Positions 1-6,971 of a stretch of DNA of 17,077 nt are shown here, piece after piece. This DNA is from JBBSHS01 sp038232515. GTDB lineage: Bacteria; Actinomycetota; Acidimicrobiia; Acidimicrobiales; JAUJNH01. The position numbers and the translations under genes were made by a program. The stretch lies in assembly GCA_038232515.1 (NCBI GenBank), contig JBBSHS010000057.1, forward strand, positions 1 through 17,077, in the 5' to 3' direction. Each line of letters begins with the position of its first letter. Positions within the stretch are counted from its first letter, which is position 1. Under the pieces are notes generated by a model. It was not told where the DNA came from. It saw only the letters and a program-made list of their open reading frames with translations, and did not search any database.

Positions 1-102
1 GACGGCCCGAAAACACGGCCTCAACCCATTCGACGTGCTCATCGACCTCTTCAACGGGCACCCGTGGGCTATCCCTTCGTCAGCGGAGACCTGAACAGTT
101 AC
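1..102 (+). mobile_element. IS66-family element, copy 1 (3' end only, cut by window edge)
   Basis: The first 102 bases are identical over their full length to the reverse complement of 427-528, the 3' end of the complete IS66-family element at 427-1994. The copy runs on the + strand and ends in the same 13-bp terminal repeat, CCTGAACAGTTAC, at 90-102. The rest lies outside the window, so whether this copy is full length is unknown. The two copies face each other with 324 bp between them. The base identity suggests a recent common origin. Confidence 0.9.
2..94 (+). CDS. IS66 family transposase, C-terminal fragment (partial at window start)
   Basis: This is an open frame from the window edge to TGA at 92-94. 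It encodes the last 30 residues of an IS66 transposase and ends ...IPSSAET. The residues equal the C-terminus of the transposase at 435-1910. The 5' part is outside the window. The stop lies inside the IS, 8 bp before its end. Nothing about the activity of this copy can be judged here. Confidence 0.85.
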   Translation, partial: TARKHGLNPFDVLIDLFNGHPWAIPSSAET

Positions 103-110
103 GTCCCACC
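103..110 (+). repeat. 8-bp IS66 target sequence, inverted copy
   Basis: GTCCCACC directly follows the end of IS copy 1. It is the reverse complement of GGTGGGAC, which directly follows IS copy 2 at 1995-2002. IS66 elements normally make 8-bp target duplications, so the two octamers read as one duplication whose halves were separated by an inversion. Confidence 0.8.
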
Positions 111-426
111 AACGGTCGGGGCCCCACGTTCCGTTGACCACATCACCGCTCGCCTTGCACTGGACTCGGATCATGGTGCCGGCAGGGCCGAGGCCAATGC
201 GATTAGCTAAGGTGCGTGGCACGACTTGCAGATCCACGTCCATGGTGATCGCATAGAGCTTTGGCGTTGAGGGGATGGTCGTCGGTGGCCTGGTCGTTGA
301 CGTTGCCGTGGCGGTCGTCGCCTCTGGCGCCGATGTGGATGTGCTCGTCACTTGCACGGTCGGGGCTGGGGTGGTGGTTCTCGAGGCACCGGACTCGATG
401 GTTGGCTGATCGGATGTTGGGTCAAC
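103..426 (-). pseudogene. Surface/secreted SH3-like domain protein, middle part, inverted between IS66 copies
   Basis: Read on the - strand, the 324 bp between the IS copies form 108 codons without a stop. The first half is a low-complexity Thr/Ser/Pro/Ala-rich stalk. It is followed by the start of a bacterial SH3-like domain: LYAITMDVDLQVVPRT, GLGPAGTMIRVQCKASG, then NGTWGPDRWWD at the end. The SH3 domain stops abruptly at the IS boundary. Its missing C-terminal strands (YVTFNGAQGFVTDEWV) are on the opposite strand beyond the second IS copy at 2003-2104. Joining the two pieces through the shared 8 bp GGTGGGAC restores one frame with a complete domain. The N-terminus, presumably a signal peptide or membrane anchor, would lie left of copy 1, outside the window. 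The gene is broken as it stands. SH3-like domains of this kind often bind cell wall, but the ligand cannot be told. Confidence 0.8.
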
Positions 427-439
427 GTAACTGTTCAGG
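427..439 (+). repeat. IS66 terminal inverted repeat (transposase 3' side)
   Basis: GTAACTGTTCAGG is the exact reverse complement of 1982-1994. The match stops after 13 bp. The same end is found in copy 1 at 90-102. Confidence 0.9.
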
Positions 440-1910
440 TCTCCGCTGACGAAGGGATAGCCCACGGGTGCCCGTTGAAGAGGTCGATGAGCACGTCGAA
501 TGGGTTGAGGCCGTGTTTTCGGGCCGTCTCGATGTAGCTGCGGACGTGACCGAAGCGTTGGGCACCTTCGGATGTCCGGAAGCAGCCGGACACCTTCATC
601 TGGAGCTTGGCCATGCGAAGGTCCCGCTCAGCTTGGTTGTTGTCGAAGCTCACGGCCAGGTCGGCGGTGAAGCGCAGGATCTCGTCCTTGTGGTCGCGCA
701 GGGCGACGGCCAGGTTGTAGGCGGCTTTCTCCATGGCGTTGCGCTTGGCGCCGTCGGGTGGGTCGGGGGTGGCGGACAGTGCCCGGGACACCAGGGCGTC
801 GTACCAGGCGCGCAGGAGCTTCAGCTGGTCGTCGGAAAGCCGGATGAGGTTCTGTTGGCGGGCGGTGTCGCATCTTCGTTTGGCCTCGACCAGGAACTCG
901 GCCATGGCGTCGGCCCACTCCGCCTGCGAGGCGATCTCGGCCACGCCGGCTAAGTCGCGGATAATGTGAGCATTGCAAATGGCGTGTGTCGCCTGTTGGT
1001 AACGCCAGTAAGGGGCCCACCGGTCGTGCACCATGGTGCCGGAGAAGCGGGGGAAGATCCCGAACTCGTCGGTGGCCACCACGCCGCGACGGCGGTGGAT
1101 AGCGATGAAGGTCAACATGGCCGTGCAGGCGACGTGGAACCACCACTTCACCCCCGACACCCGGGCCCCGGTCTCATCGGCGTGCACGACATGCTCTCGG
1201 GCTAGGCGGTCACACAGGTCGCCCATCCACGGCTCCAGTCCCCGGGACGCCGCCCGGGTGAGCCCGGCCACCCACCCCGTCGACACCGGCGCTCCCAGCA
1301 GGTCGGTGAGGATCTCGGCTACCCGAGCCACGGGGATGTGGTGGCGGACCAGCAGGCACAACGCCATGGCCCGGACCCTGGGCCCCCAGCACGCCGGGGC
1401 GGTGGCCTCGGGCGGGAACTGGGCGGAGGTCTCATGCCCGCAACCGCAGCGGCGCCGCTGGCGGACGTGTTCTGTCACCTCGGCCCGACGCTGGGGCAGG
1501 TCGAACACCTGGCGGCTCTCGCTGGCAGTCACCGGCGCCCGGGAGAGATCACGCCCGCAGCACTCACAGCGCTCCGGCCGGTGGGTGACCTGGTGGTCGG
1601 GGTCGGCCACCCGGGACAGATTGGCCCCGGGGGCGCCGGGTTGCTTACCGGCTCGGCGCTGGCCCTTGACCCGCTTGGCCTGGCGCTTGGCCGCCAGCGC
1701 CGCCTTCTGCTCGGCGGTGTCGGACGACGGGGGCTTGGAGGAGTTCCCCGAATGGCGGCTGGCGTCGCGTTCGAGGTCTGCCACCCGCCGTTCCAGTCGT
1801 TCGATGGTCGCCGCCTGCGCCTCAATCAGATCGGCTTGGGTTGCCACCAGCGCCTCGAGCTCGGCGACACGCCGCTCGTAGAACGCGATCCGGGGATCCT
1901 CCACAGCCAC
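435..1910 (-). CDS. tnpC: IS66 family DDE transposase
   Basis: This 491-residue protein is close to the usual length for IS66 TnpC. It would cut and join the element ends. The N-terminus is a helical, coiled-coil-like segment (about residues 8-50), followed by the typical SSKPPSSD linker and a basic stretch. A zinc-finger-like region with paired cysteines (CECCG, CGCG) comes next, then the catalytic domain. The DDE residues are visible: Asp about 245 in HADET, Asp about 296 in HDRW, and Glu about 428 in NNQAERDLR. The start is GTG at 1910 (MAVEDPR...); a second GTG lies two codons in. The frame is intact, so the copy may be active. The stop lies 8 bp inside the element end. Confidence 0.95.
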   Translation of the reverse strand: MAVEDPRIAFYERRVAELEALVATQADLIEAQAATIERLERRVADLERDASRHSGNSSKPPSSDTAEQKAALAAKRQAKRVKGQRRAGKQPGAPGANLSRVADPDHQVTHRPERCECCGRDLSRAPVTASESRQVFDLPQRRAEVTEHVRQRRRCGCGHETSAQFPPEATAPACWGPRVRAMALCLLVRHHIPVARVAEILTDLLGAPVSTGWVAGLTRAASRGLEPWMGDLCDRLAREHVVHADETGARVSGVKWWFHVACTAMLTFIAIHRRRGVVATDEFGIFPRFSGTMVHDRWAPYWRYQQATHAICNAHIIRDLAGVAEIASQAEWADAMAEFLVEAKRRCDTARQQNLIRLSDDQLKLLRAWYDALVSRALSATPDPPDGAKRNAMEKAAYNLAVALRDHKDEILRFTADLAVSFDNNQAERDLRMAKLQMKVSGCFRTSEGAQRFGHVRSYIETARKHGLNPFDVLIDLFNGHPWAIPSSAET

Positions 1911-1981
1911 GTAAGAACTTTCGCGACCACCCCCCGGGACTCCTGCTCCCTCCCGAAAATTCTTTCAACAGCCGATTAGGG

Positions 1982-1994
1982 CCTGAACAGTTAC
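1982..1994 (+). repeat. IS66 terminal inverted repeat (transposase 5' side)
   Basis: CCTGAACAGTTAC is the exact reverse complement of 427-439 and marks the 5' end of the element. About 70 bp of leader lies between this repeat and the transposase start. Confidence 0.9.
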
Positions 1995-2002
1995 GGTGGG
2001 AC
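1995..2002 (+). repeat. 8-bp IS66 target sequence, second copy
   Basis: GGTGGGAC abuts IS copy 2 and equals the reverse complement of 103-110. In the reconstructed gene the octamer occurs once, encoding part of WWD in the SH3 domain. Confidence 0.8.
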
Positions 2003-2104
2003 TATGTGACATTCAACGGCGCCCAGGGTTTCGTCACCGACGAGTGGGTGGACACCAAGACGGACGAGGCTGACCCGACCAAGGTGCCCAATTGCACCGG
2101 ATGA
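1995..2104 (+). pseudogene. SH3-like domain protein, C-terminal part, cut off by IS66
   Basis: The frame reads WDYVTFNGAQGFVTDEWV and ends at TGA 2102-2104 after a short tail with a final Cys (PNCTG). This is the last part of a bacterial SH3-like fold, with the typical W-x-x-V-...-G-x-x-GFV spacing. The first part lies at 103-426 on the opposite strand. The sequence continues in phase from IS DNA upstream but has no start of its own that fits the domain, so it is a detached gene end and not an independent gene. Confidence 0.8.
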
Positions 2105-2195
2105 GAAGAGTGGGCGGGCTCCACCGGTGGTTGCAACAGGCCGGTCAACATGGCCGGATCGACGCTGAGCAACCGACCGGCGGAGGAGCACGATC

Positions 2196-2507
2196 TTGGC
2201 AGGACGCGGGCTGTGTGTGGAGGAACGTGAGCTGATCGACCGGCGCCGGCGCCAGCACGAGTCGCTCGATGACGAGGACGTGGACATCGACCCCGAGGCG
2301 GCCAGCCCTCGCTCGGGGTTGGAGCTCATCGCCCACGAGGTCCACCAGGCGCACCGCGCCGGCGTGGTCTCGGCCCGGGAGGCGCGGATCATCCTGCGGG
2401 ACCGGGTGTTCGGCTGGGCCACGGCGGAGATCGCCACCGCCGAGGGGCGACGGTGGCGGCCGTGCAGCGGGCCCGCAGCCGGGCCCTTTGCGGCAACTCA
2501 GCGCTGA
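2196..2507 (+). pseudogene. Sigma-70 region 4-like HTH protein, truncated and frameshifted copy
   Basis: The frame is similar to the C-terminal half of the intact protein at 6972-7787. The shared stretch is RRRQHE...PRSGLELI.HEVHQAHRAGVVSAREARI.LRDRVFGWAT.EIATAEG. The preceding N-terminal domain is absent, and TGA at 2166-2168 closes the frame upstream. At 2444-2447 it has four G where the intact gene has five (7688-7692). This throws the helix-turn-helix out of frame. The correct HTH residues (ATVAAVQRARSRAL) are still readable in the next frame up to about 2487, after which similarity ends. The product would lack the recognition helix. It is either a decayed duplicate or, for the one-base loss, a sequencing error. 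Confidence 0.75.
2280..2487 (+). repeat. 208-bp segment duplicated at 7524-7732
   Basis: The segment aligns collinearly with 7524-7732 with about 14 mismatches and one 1-base gap, about 93% identity. Differences fall at both silent and replacement positions. The similarity covers the C-terminal part of the sigma-like gene and stops at 2487/7732. Confidence 0.8.
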
Positions 2508-2734
2508 CGACCAGTGGCACCACGGCTCAGCATTGCGTTTCTCGATCCCGAGGGGCCCCATTGTGGCTGCGGCTCATTCGCCAACGTGTTTCCCCCGGGG
2601 CACCGTGGGTGGGCGATGTCCCTCGAATTCCGAGAGCCATTGCGGAGTTGACGGCGCGACGGCACTGCGGGTCACCGCGAAAGGCTATTTCGAGGCCCTC
2701 GGGAGCGCCTCGTCACGCCGACGACGAAGGAAGA

Positions 2735-3358
2735 TCAAGCGGGCCGAAGGACCCGTGCGATCGTCTCCGCAACCACTCCGGTATCGAACGTGGCCGCCAC
2801 GACCGCGTTGAGCAGCTCCGCCAAGGCGTCGGGCCAAAGTACCGTGACGCCGCGGACCGACAGAATGTGCCGCCGGAACCTGGGCCAGTTGGCGTCGACG
2901 AAGCACAGGACAGGCTGGACAAGAATTCCGGATGCTTCACCGTCCAATGCTCGACGAACGACCTCCACCTGGTGGGACATGGCGTCGACGAGCTTGGTGC
3001 GGTCACGACCGTTCACGTACAGGCGAAAGTCGGCTCGCAGCCAGCCTCCAGCGTCTCGCGCTTCGACCAATCCCTCGTACTTCTTGGTATCGATGACGTA
3101 CACGCCACTCGGTGCGATTGCGATGTGATCGATATTCGCCGTCGACCCTGGAATCCGGCGATCGTGAACGGCGCAGATGCCCTCGCAGGAGGCGAGGACC
3201 TCGGCCACCCGAGCCTCGCCGGCGTGCCCAATGGACCACGCAGCCGTCCCCTGCGACTCGGGGGTGACCGCGGGTTTGGCCGTCATCGCGGCGGACAGGC
3301 GGCCGAGGATCGGGTGCTCAACCTTGACACGAGCCCGCCATGCCGTGTCATCGATCAC
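2735..3358 (-). CDS. NERD (nuclease-related) domain protein
   Basis: This 207-residue protein carries a NERD domain, a PD-(D/E)xK-like fold related to restriction-type nucleases. After about 40 residues comes GHAGEARVAEVLA, then HDRRIPGSTANIDHIAIAPSGVYVIDTKKYEG. The Asp in NIDHI and the D-x-K in VIDTKKY fit the nuclease core. YVNGRDRTKLVDAM..Q and the closing VRGVTVLWPDAL are usual in actinobacterial members. The GTG start at 3358 has an AAGGAG Shine-Dalgarno six bases upstream and overlaps the stop of the upstream zinc-ribbon ORF (GTGA). Related actinobacterial proteins usually carry such a zinc ribbon in the same chain. DNA cleavage is family inference; the biological role is not known. Confidence 0.88.
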   Translation of the reverse strand: MIDDTAWRARVKVEHPILGRLSAAMTAKPAVTPESQGTAAWSIGHAGEARVAEVLASCEGICAVHDRRIPGSTANIDHIAIAPSGVYVIDTKKYEGLVEARDAGGWLRADFRLYVNGRDRTKLVDAMSHQVEVVRRALDGEASGILVQPVLCFVDANWPRFRRHILSVRGVTVLWPDALAELLNAVVAATFDTGVVAETIARVLRPA

Positions 3359-3612
3359 GGCTTTCTCCTTTGCTGCCCGTCGCGGCCAGAACGCCTCTCA
3401 TACGCCCGCTGGGCGGAGGCGCCGCCCACGCCGACCACCCGGGGCATCGGGGGCGGCGCGTCGGGCGCAGCGATGCTGGAACCGTCATGACGAGCGGCAC
3501 ACGTGACCGTCGTGGTCTCGGTGTCCCACCACGCCGGGGAGCCGACCGGGAGATCCGAGCCGCAAACTGTGCATAGATCTGCGCGCCGGAGGCGGAGTTG
3601 CTTGTCGGCCAT
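3355..3612 (-). CDS. Zinc-ribbon-like small protein, split N-terminal part of the NERD protein
   Basis: This 85-residue ORF starts at ATG 3612 (MADKQLRLRRADLCTVCG). It has a CxxC (CTVCG), then a WWDTETTTVTC segment with another Cys and a nearby His. A Pro-rich stretch follows, then GGASAQRAYERR. In many actinobacterial NERD proteins an N-terminal segment of this form precedes the nuclease domain in one chain. Here the ORF ends at TGA 3355-3357, overlapping the GTG of the NERD gene. One extra base near 3359-3366 would fuse the two. A strong ribosome site before the second start argues for two coupled proteins; a lost base argues for an accidental split. An in-frame ATG at 3621 is an alternative start. 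Confidence 0.65.
   Translation of the reverse strand: MADKQLRLRRADLCTVCGSDLPVGSPAWWDTETTTVTCAARHDGSSIAAPDAPPPMPRVVGVGGASAQRAYERRSGRDGQQRRKP
3365..3370 (-). promoter_or_regulatory. Shine-Dalgarno for the NERD gene
   Basis: AAGGAG lies on the - strand six bases before the GTG at 3358-3356, inside the end of the upstream ORF. It supports independent or coupled initiation of the NERD gene and fixes that start. Confidence 0.6.
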
Positions 3613-3702
3613 CGCTCTCATCGTCCCGCGAAGCGGCGTAGGTCGCCGGTCAACACTGCCTGACGCTCGGCCGCGGTCGCGAGCTCCGCCGCGAGCCGGC
3701 TG

Positions 3703-3888
3703 TCAGTCGAGTTCCTCGATCGGGCCGTTGTAGTCGCCTTGGAGCAACTTCTGCAGTGTCGACTTCGCGTCTGACTTGGCCGAGTACCCCTGGTCGCCGT
3801 CGGTGGCAACGATCTCCCCGTTGGAGGCCTTGACCCGGAATGCCCACTTGCCGTCGTGGCGCTTGTAGATCTCGCCCTTGCCTGCCAT
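3703..3888 (-). CDS. YegP/DUF1508 family small protein
   Basis: The 61-residue product reads MAGKGEIYKRHDGKWAFRVK, then ASNGEIVATDGDQGYSAKSDAKS. This is the single-repeat pattern of the YegP (DUF1508) family: EIYK..DGKW.FR.KA.NGE.IA...GY..K..A. The ATG at 3888 gives the family-like N-terminus; another ATG at 3897 is close behind. GGAGG lies just before the 3897 ATG and 11 bases before the 3888 ATG, so the start is uncertain by three residues. A longer open frame to 4176 is low-quality sequence and not believed. The exact biochemical role of the family is unknown. The gene is on the same strand as the NERD gene, 90 bp upstream of the zinc-ribbon ORF. Confidence 0.85.
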   Translation of the reverse strand: MAGKGEIYKRHDGKWAFRVKASNGEIVATDGDQGYSAKSDAKSTLQKLLQGDYNGPIEELD

Positions 3889-4258
3889 CGTGTCCATGAC
3901 CTCCGTCAGCGGGAACGCCGGGTACGGCGTTCTGGGCAAGGCTATCCCGCCCGAGGTCGGCGAAGGACGTGAGTAGGTTGCCGGCCGTGGCCGGTACGAA
4001 TCTGTCGGGGTGTCCGAGCGACCGTGGCTGCAGCCAATGCCTGGGCAGTCGTTCGGCCCGATTCGTTGGCGGCCCCTGGTCGTGAGGTCCTTCCTCCCAC
4101 CCGAGCGAGGCGGACGCCCCCGGGGCAACGCTGGCCCACGATGACGGGAGCTGGTCCATTCTGAGCGGTGGAGCACACGTCGGGCCGTCCGGCAGGGTTC
4201 GATGGGTGCATAGCGCGTGCGGCAGGCGCGACCGGTTCGGACCCAGTGATGTCAGCAG
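3889..4258. other. Intergenic region between divergent genes
   Basis: These 370 bp separate the leftward YegP gene from the rightward lipoprotein gene, so promoters of both should lie here. I see no conserved protein similarity in any frame, no clear hairpin and no convincing -10/-35 pair. Confidence 0.5.
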
Positions 4259-5176
4259 ATGACCCCGACTCGTAGATGGGAGGTCGTCGTCTTCTGCTTG
4301 GCGCTCCTGGTGGGGTGTTCTTCGGGGTCGTCCACGACCCGACCAAACACCTCGACCACCGATGGCGAGCCGACCACCGTGCTCGCCACCACGCCCGGAT
4401 CGGCCACAGCACCGTTCACCGGAGCGACACAGCCTGGATTGACGTCAGCCACCGGCTCCTGCGGCGTCGAGCGGTGGTACGTCAAGACGGGAATGGATCC
4501 CGACGCTGCCCAGGTCGTGCCGGCGCCAAAGGACACCACCATCGCCCAGCTCGCCGCCCAGCCAACGCCATCCGACCTACCGGGACGCTTCCGGAGCGGA
4601 ACGGTGGAGCGTACGGTGTGGCGCCTGCATGTCACGCTCACGCAGTACCGCCTGGAGGACGACTCCGACGTCCACCTGGTGCTGGCGGACGGCCAAGGCC
4701 ACACCATGATCACCGAGGTCCCCGACGTCGCCTGCATCGGCCTGCCCAGCCCGTTCAAGGAACAGATCCGAGCGGTGCGGTCCCAGCTCGACGCTCGCTT
4801 TCCCACCCGGCCCCGCTATCAGCCCCTGAGCCTGGCCGTCACCATCACCGGTGTGGGCTTCTTCGACGTCGTGCACGGCCAGAGCGGTGTGGCCAGCAAC
4901 GGGATCGAGCTTCATCCGGTGCTTTCTCTCGAGTTCGCCTCCGCCGGCCCACCGGCACCGCCATCCGCGGCGGCAACGACCGCAGCCGGGCCCGGACGCT
5001 GTGACCCCGCCTACCCCGACTTCTGCATCCCACCGCCACCGCCCGACCTCGACTGCGCCAGCTTGAACCCCCGGCGGTACCCAGGAGCGCATGGGGACTT
5101 CACCGCTCCTCCGCCCGATCCCCATCACCTCGACGGAAATGGCGACGGCCGGGGCTGCGTGGGCGGGATCGGCTGA
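4259..5176 (+). CDS. Lipoprotein with Excalibur-like C-terminal domain
   Basis: The 305-residue protein begins with a basic N-terminus, a hydrophobic helix and a lipobox LVGC, with Cys20 as the lipidation site. A Ser/Thr-rich linker follows to about residue 65. The central part (about 67-230) contains CGVERWYVKTGMDPDA, DDSDVHLVLADGQGHTMITE and a long IRAVRSQLDARF helix. I have seen this pattern in actinobacterial exported proteins but give no function. A Pro-rich segment leads to a C-terminal Excalibur-like motif (about 255-302): DLDCASL...DPHHLDGNGDGRGC, with the paired Cys and the calcium-binding DxNxDG loop. The protein is predicted to be anchored outside the membrane. The unknown gene at 5255 follows in the same direction after 78 bp. 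Confidence 0.8.
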   Translation: MTPTRRWEVVVFCLALLVGCSSGSSTTRPNTSTTDGEPTTVLATTPGSATAPFTGATQPGLTSATGSCGVERWYVKTGMDPDAAQVVPAPKDTTIAQLAAQPTPSDLPGRFRSGTVERTVWRLHVTLTQYRLEDDSDVHLVLADGQGHTMITEVPDVACIGLPSPFKEQIRAVRSQLDARFPTRPRYQPLSLAVTITGVGFFDVVHGQSGVASNGIELHPVLSLEFASAGPPAPPSAAATTAAGPGRCDPAYPDFCIPPPPPDLDCASLNPRRYPGAHGDFTAPPPDPHHLDGNGDGRGCVGGIG

Positions 5177-5254
5177 GGTCGGACGATCTGGGACCCGTCG
5201 TTCTGCGATGGGGTCCACCGTGACCGTCGATGGTGACGACAAGGTTGAGGGCTG

Positions 5255-6067
5255 ATGGCCTGGCCCGGTCTCGGAACCCGCGGTTATGACGGCCCGCTCA
5301 CCGTCGTGTCCATGTACGTCGGCTCCGGCTCGCAGCTCGCCGCCTTCAAAGAGGGCTATTCCGCACCACGACAGCCGGTTCCAGGAACATCGGTGGTCTA
5401 CAGCGCCGACGGCGTTCGCAACCACCTGCCCGGCGACCTGATCGCCGATCTCGCCACCGGGACCGTGGCGCTGGGTCTGCAGGGCCCCTGCTGGGGCCAC
5501 GCCGATGACCCGCTCGGCCCTTACCAGCCACGACCGTTCGAACACCCGGGGCGGGGCTGGTACGCCGGCAGCCCAGGTCCCGCCGCCCTGAAGGCGGCGA
5601 CGTTGCTCTCGGGGATCTGTGTACTGATCGGCGAAGCCATCTGCAAGGTCACCTACGGTCTCGCCGGACAGGGGCCGATCACTGGGCAGCCGGGGACGCT
5701 GTGGCTGTGGGAGGCCTACCTGGCCGACGGGTATCGATCCCCGACGGCGTTTCATCAAGACGCCACGGAAAGGTGGTCATGGCAGGGACCACGCCAGGCC
5801 GTCACGGTGGGTGCAGACGCCGTCAACCAGGGAATGGTCGATGCGTTCAGAACCATCCGGTACGGCTTTGCCAACCTTCCGACGCCGTCCAACCTGCAGC
5901 GGGACGGCCGACACGGCAGTTACACCTCCGTACCCCACCACGTGGTGCCGATCATCGGCCTGGCCCTGGCCAGCGTCGGCCTGGTGGAGTCAGGACCGGG
6001 TTGGTGGGACGAACCCTGCATGGTCATCGCTCCATCGTCAGACGCCGGGCACCTGATGTGGCCGTGA
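5255..6067 (+). CDS. Hypothetical protein, possibly membrane-associated
   Basis: I do not recognise this 270-residue protein. ATG at 5255 is preceded by GAGGG and overlaps the TGA of a short upstream frame. The sequence has coding character: even composition, few rare residues, and Trp and Gly spread throughout. Two stretches are hydrophobic, about residues 108-135 (AALKAATLLSGICVLIGEAI) and about 230-246 (VVPIIGLALASVGLV). The middle is rich in Trp/Tyr/Pro (GPCWGHADDPLGPYQPRPFEHPGRGWYAGSPG, quoted in two parts of the same run). The N-terminus has no clear signal peptide. Its direction and spacing suggest co-transcription with the Excalibur lipoprotein gene. No function is assigned. Confidence 0.6.
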   Translation: MAWPGLGTRGYDGPLTVVSMYVGSGSQLAAFKEGYSAPRQPVPGTSVVYSADGVRNHLPGDLIADLATGTVALGLQGPCWGHADDPLGPYQPRPFEHPGRGWYAGSPGPAALKAATLLSGICVLIGEAICKVTYGLAGQGPITGQPGTLWLWEAYLADGYRSPTAFHQDATERWSWQGPRQAVTVGADAVNQGMVDAFRTIRYGFANLPTPSNLQRDGRHGSYTSVPHHVVPIIGLALASVGLVESGPGWWDEPCMVIAPSSDAGHLMWP

Positions 6068-6164
6068 CCGAGATGGCCCGCAACACCCGCGCCGCGGTGG
6101 AAGCGCGCCAACACCTTGGCCACCGAGCCGAAGGTAGCGGGGCCGCTTCGGCCCTGACAACGCC

Positions 6165-6341
6165 TCAGCGGTAGGGGTGATGCGGCGCCGGGTCGAGGTG
6201 CGCCTTGGCCATGGCCACCTCACGGAGCACGTCCTCGAGCAACTGGCGGTGCTCCGCCGACAACTGGTCGTTGTCGTCCAGCAACCGCCGCAATGGCACT
6301 TCCACGCCCGACCGCAGGATCTCGACCGCTCCGCTTGGCAC
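6165..6341 (-). CDS. Small hypothetical protein
   Basis: This 58-residue frame starts at GTG 6341, with GGGAG six bases upstream. An ATG at 6356 would add five residues. The product is mostly helical and charged: VPLRRLLDDNDQLSAEHRQL, then LLEDVLREVAMAKAHLDP and a His/Pro tail. Third positions are strongly G/C and the heptad-like Leu pattern argues for a real protein. It is convergent with the gene ending at 6067. I recognise no family. Confidence 0.55.
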   Translation of the reverse strand: MPSGAVEILRSGVEVPLRRLLDDNDQLSAEHRQLLEDVLREVAMAKAHLDPAPHHPYR

Positions 6342-6356
6342 AGGCCTCTCCCTCAT

Positions 6357-6890
6357 CCGTCCCTCGCCCCACCCACCCTAACCAAACGTCTGTTCGTATC
6401 CCAAATGTGGGCTTGGTGTCGTCTCCGGCGGTGCTGGCCGTTCGTCGCCGGCAGTGGTGGCTGGGGCGGTGGGCTCTTCGCTGACGCTGCCCGGCGGCTG
6501 CCCGACGTGTCAAACCTGGGGTGGCCGGGGGATTCAAGTGGCTGCGGGACGTCTCTCGTTCCGCTCAGTCCGGGGGTTGGGGTACTGGCCCCGCGCACCG
6601 GACGACCCTGTGGTACTGCTCGGCCGCCGAGCCTCGGCGCTTCCCACCCACCGCCATGACCCCCGCATCCAACGAATCCCCGGCCCTGGGACCGTGGTTT
6701 CGGCGGTGCCGTGGTTGGCCGCCCCACGGCGTGCTCGGGGTCCGGCCCTTACGAGGGCATGAGCTGAGGGGGCCATCCCCCGGATGAGGGGGGCCTCGCC
6801 GGCGCCACACGAGCGCCGCCGGCCGCGCCGATGCGCTGCACCGGCTGACACTCGTCCGGCTCCCGTTGACACCGGATCTCGGATCCTCGG
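6357..6890. other. Gene-free stretch upstream of the sigma-like gene
   Basis: Open frames here overlap one another on both strands and none shows a recognisable domain or a good start. Composition is rich in CG, GGC and CCG words. Nothing is assigned except the palindrome that follows at 6891. Confidence 0.4.
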
Positions 6891-6949
6891 AGACCTTGCG
6901 CGTATCCGCGCAAGGTCTCGTGGCGTTCCCCGCAAGGTTTCCCGCAAGG
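6891..6949. promoter_or_regulatory. 28-bp perfect palindrome plus CGCAAGG repeats upstream of the sigma-like gene
   Basis: AGACCTTGCGCG (6891-6902), a 4-base spacer TATC, and CGCGCAAGGTCT (6907-6918) form a perfect inverted repeat. The inner word CGCAAGGT recurs at 6931-6938, and CGCAAGG again at 6943-6949. Four copies of the word therefore lie within 60 bp, ending 23 bp before the ATG of the gene at 6972. The position fits an operator or autoregulatory site. A terminator is less likely because no T-run follows. A replication iteron set is possible but short. Confidence 0.5.
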
Positions 6950-6971
6950 CCGCTGGCTCACGCTCGGCGCC

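Larger units (their letters stand above)
427..1994 (-). mobile_element. Complete IS66-family insertion sequence, copy 2
   Basis: The 1568-bp element begins with GTAA and ends with TTAC, as IS66-family ends do. It has 13-bp perfect terminal inverted repeats and one transposase gene (tnpC type). No tnpA or tnpB accessory gene is present, so it resembles the single-ORF subgroup of the family. The immediate flanks differ: GGGTCAAC at 419-426 and GGTGGGAC at 1995-2002. The missing target duplication is explained by inversion of the segment between the two copies. The element interrupts an SH3-domain gene. Confidence 0.92.

Noticed and set aside
2508..2734. Possible continuation of the sigma-like copy after its frameshift
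   Set aside because: Similarity to the intact gene stops at 2487; the downstream frame has no recognisable sequence.
3889..4176. N-terminal extension of the YegP gene in frame
   Set aside because: YegP-family members begin near MAGKGEIYK; the extension is Arg/Pro/Ser-rich and shows no coding quality.
4577..5758. A 393-codon open frame on the - strand
   Set aside because: It is antisense to the lipoprotein gene, which has a lipobox and Excalibur motif in the correct order.
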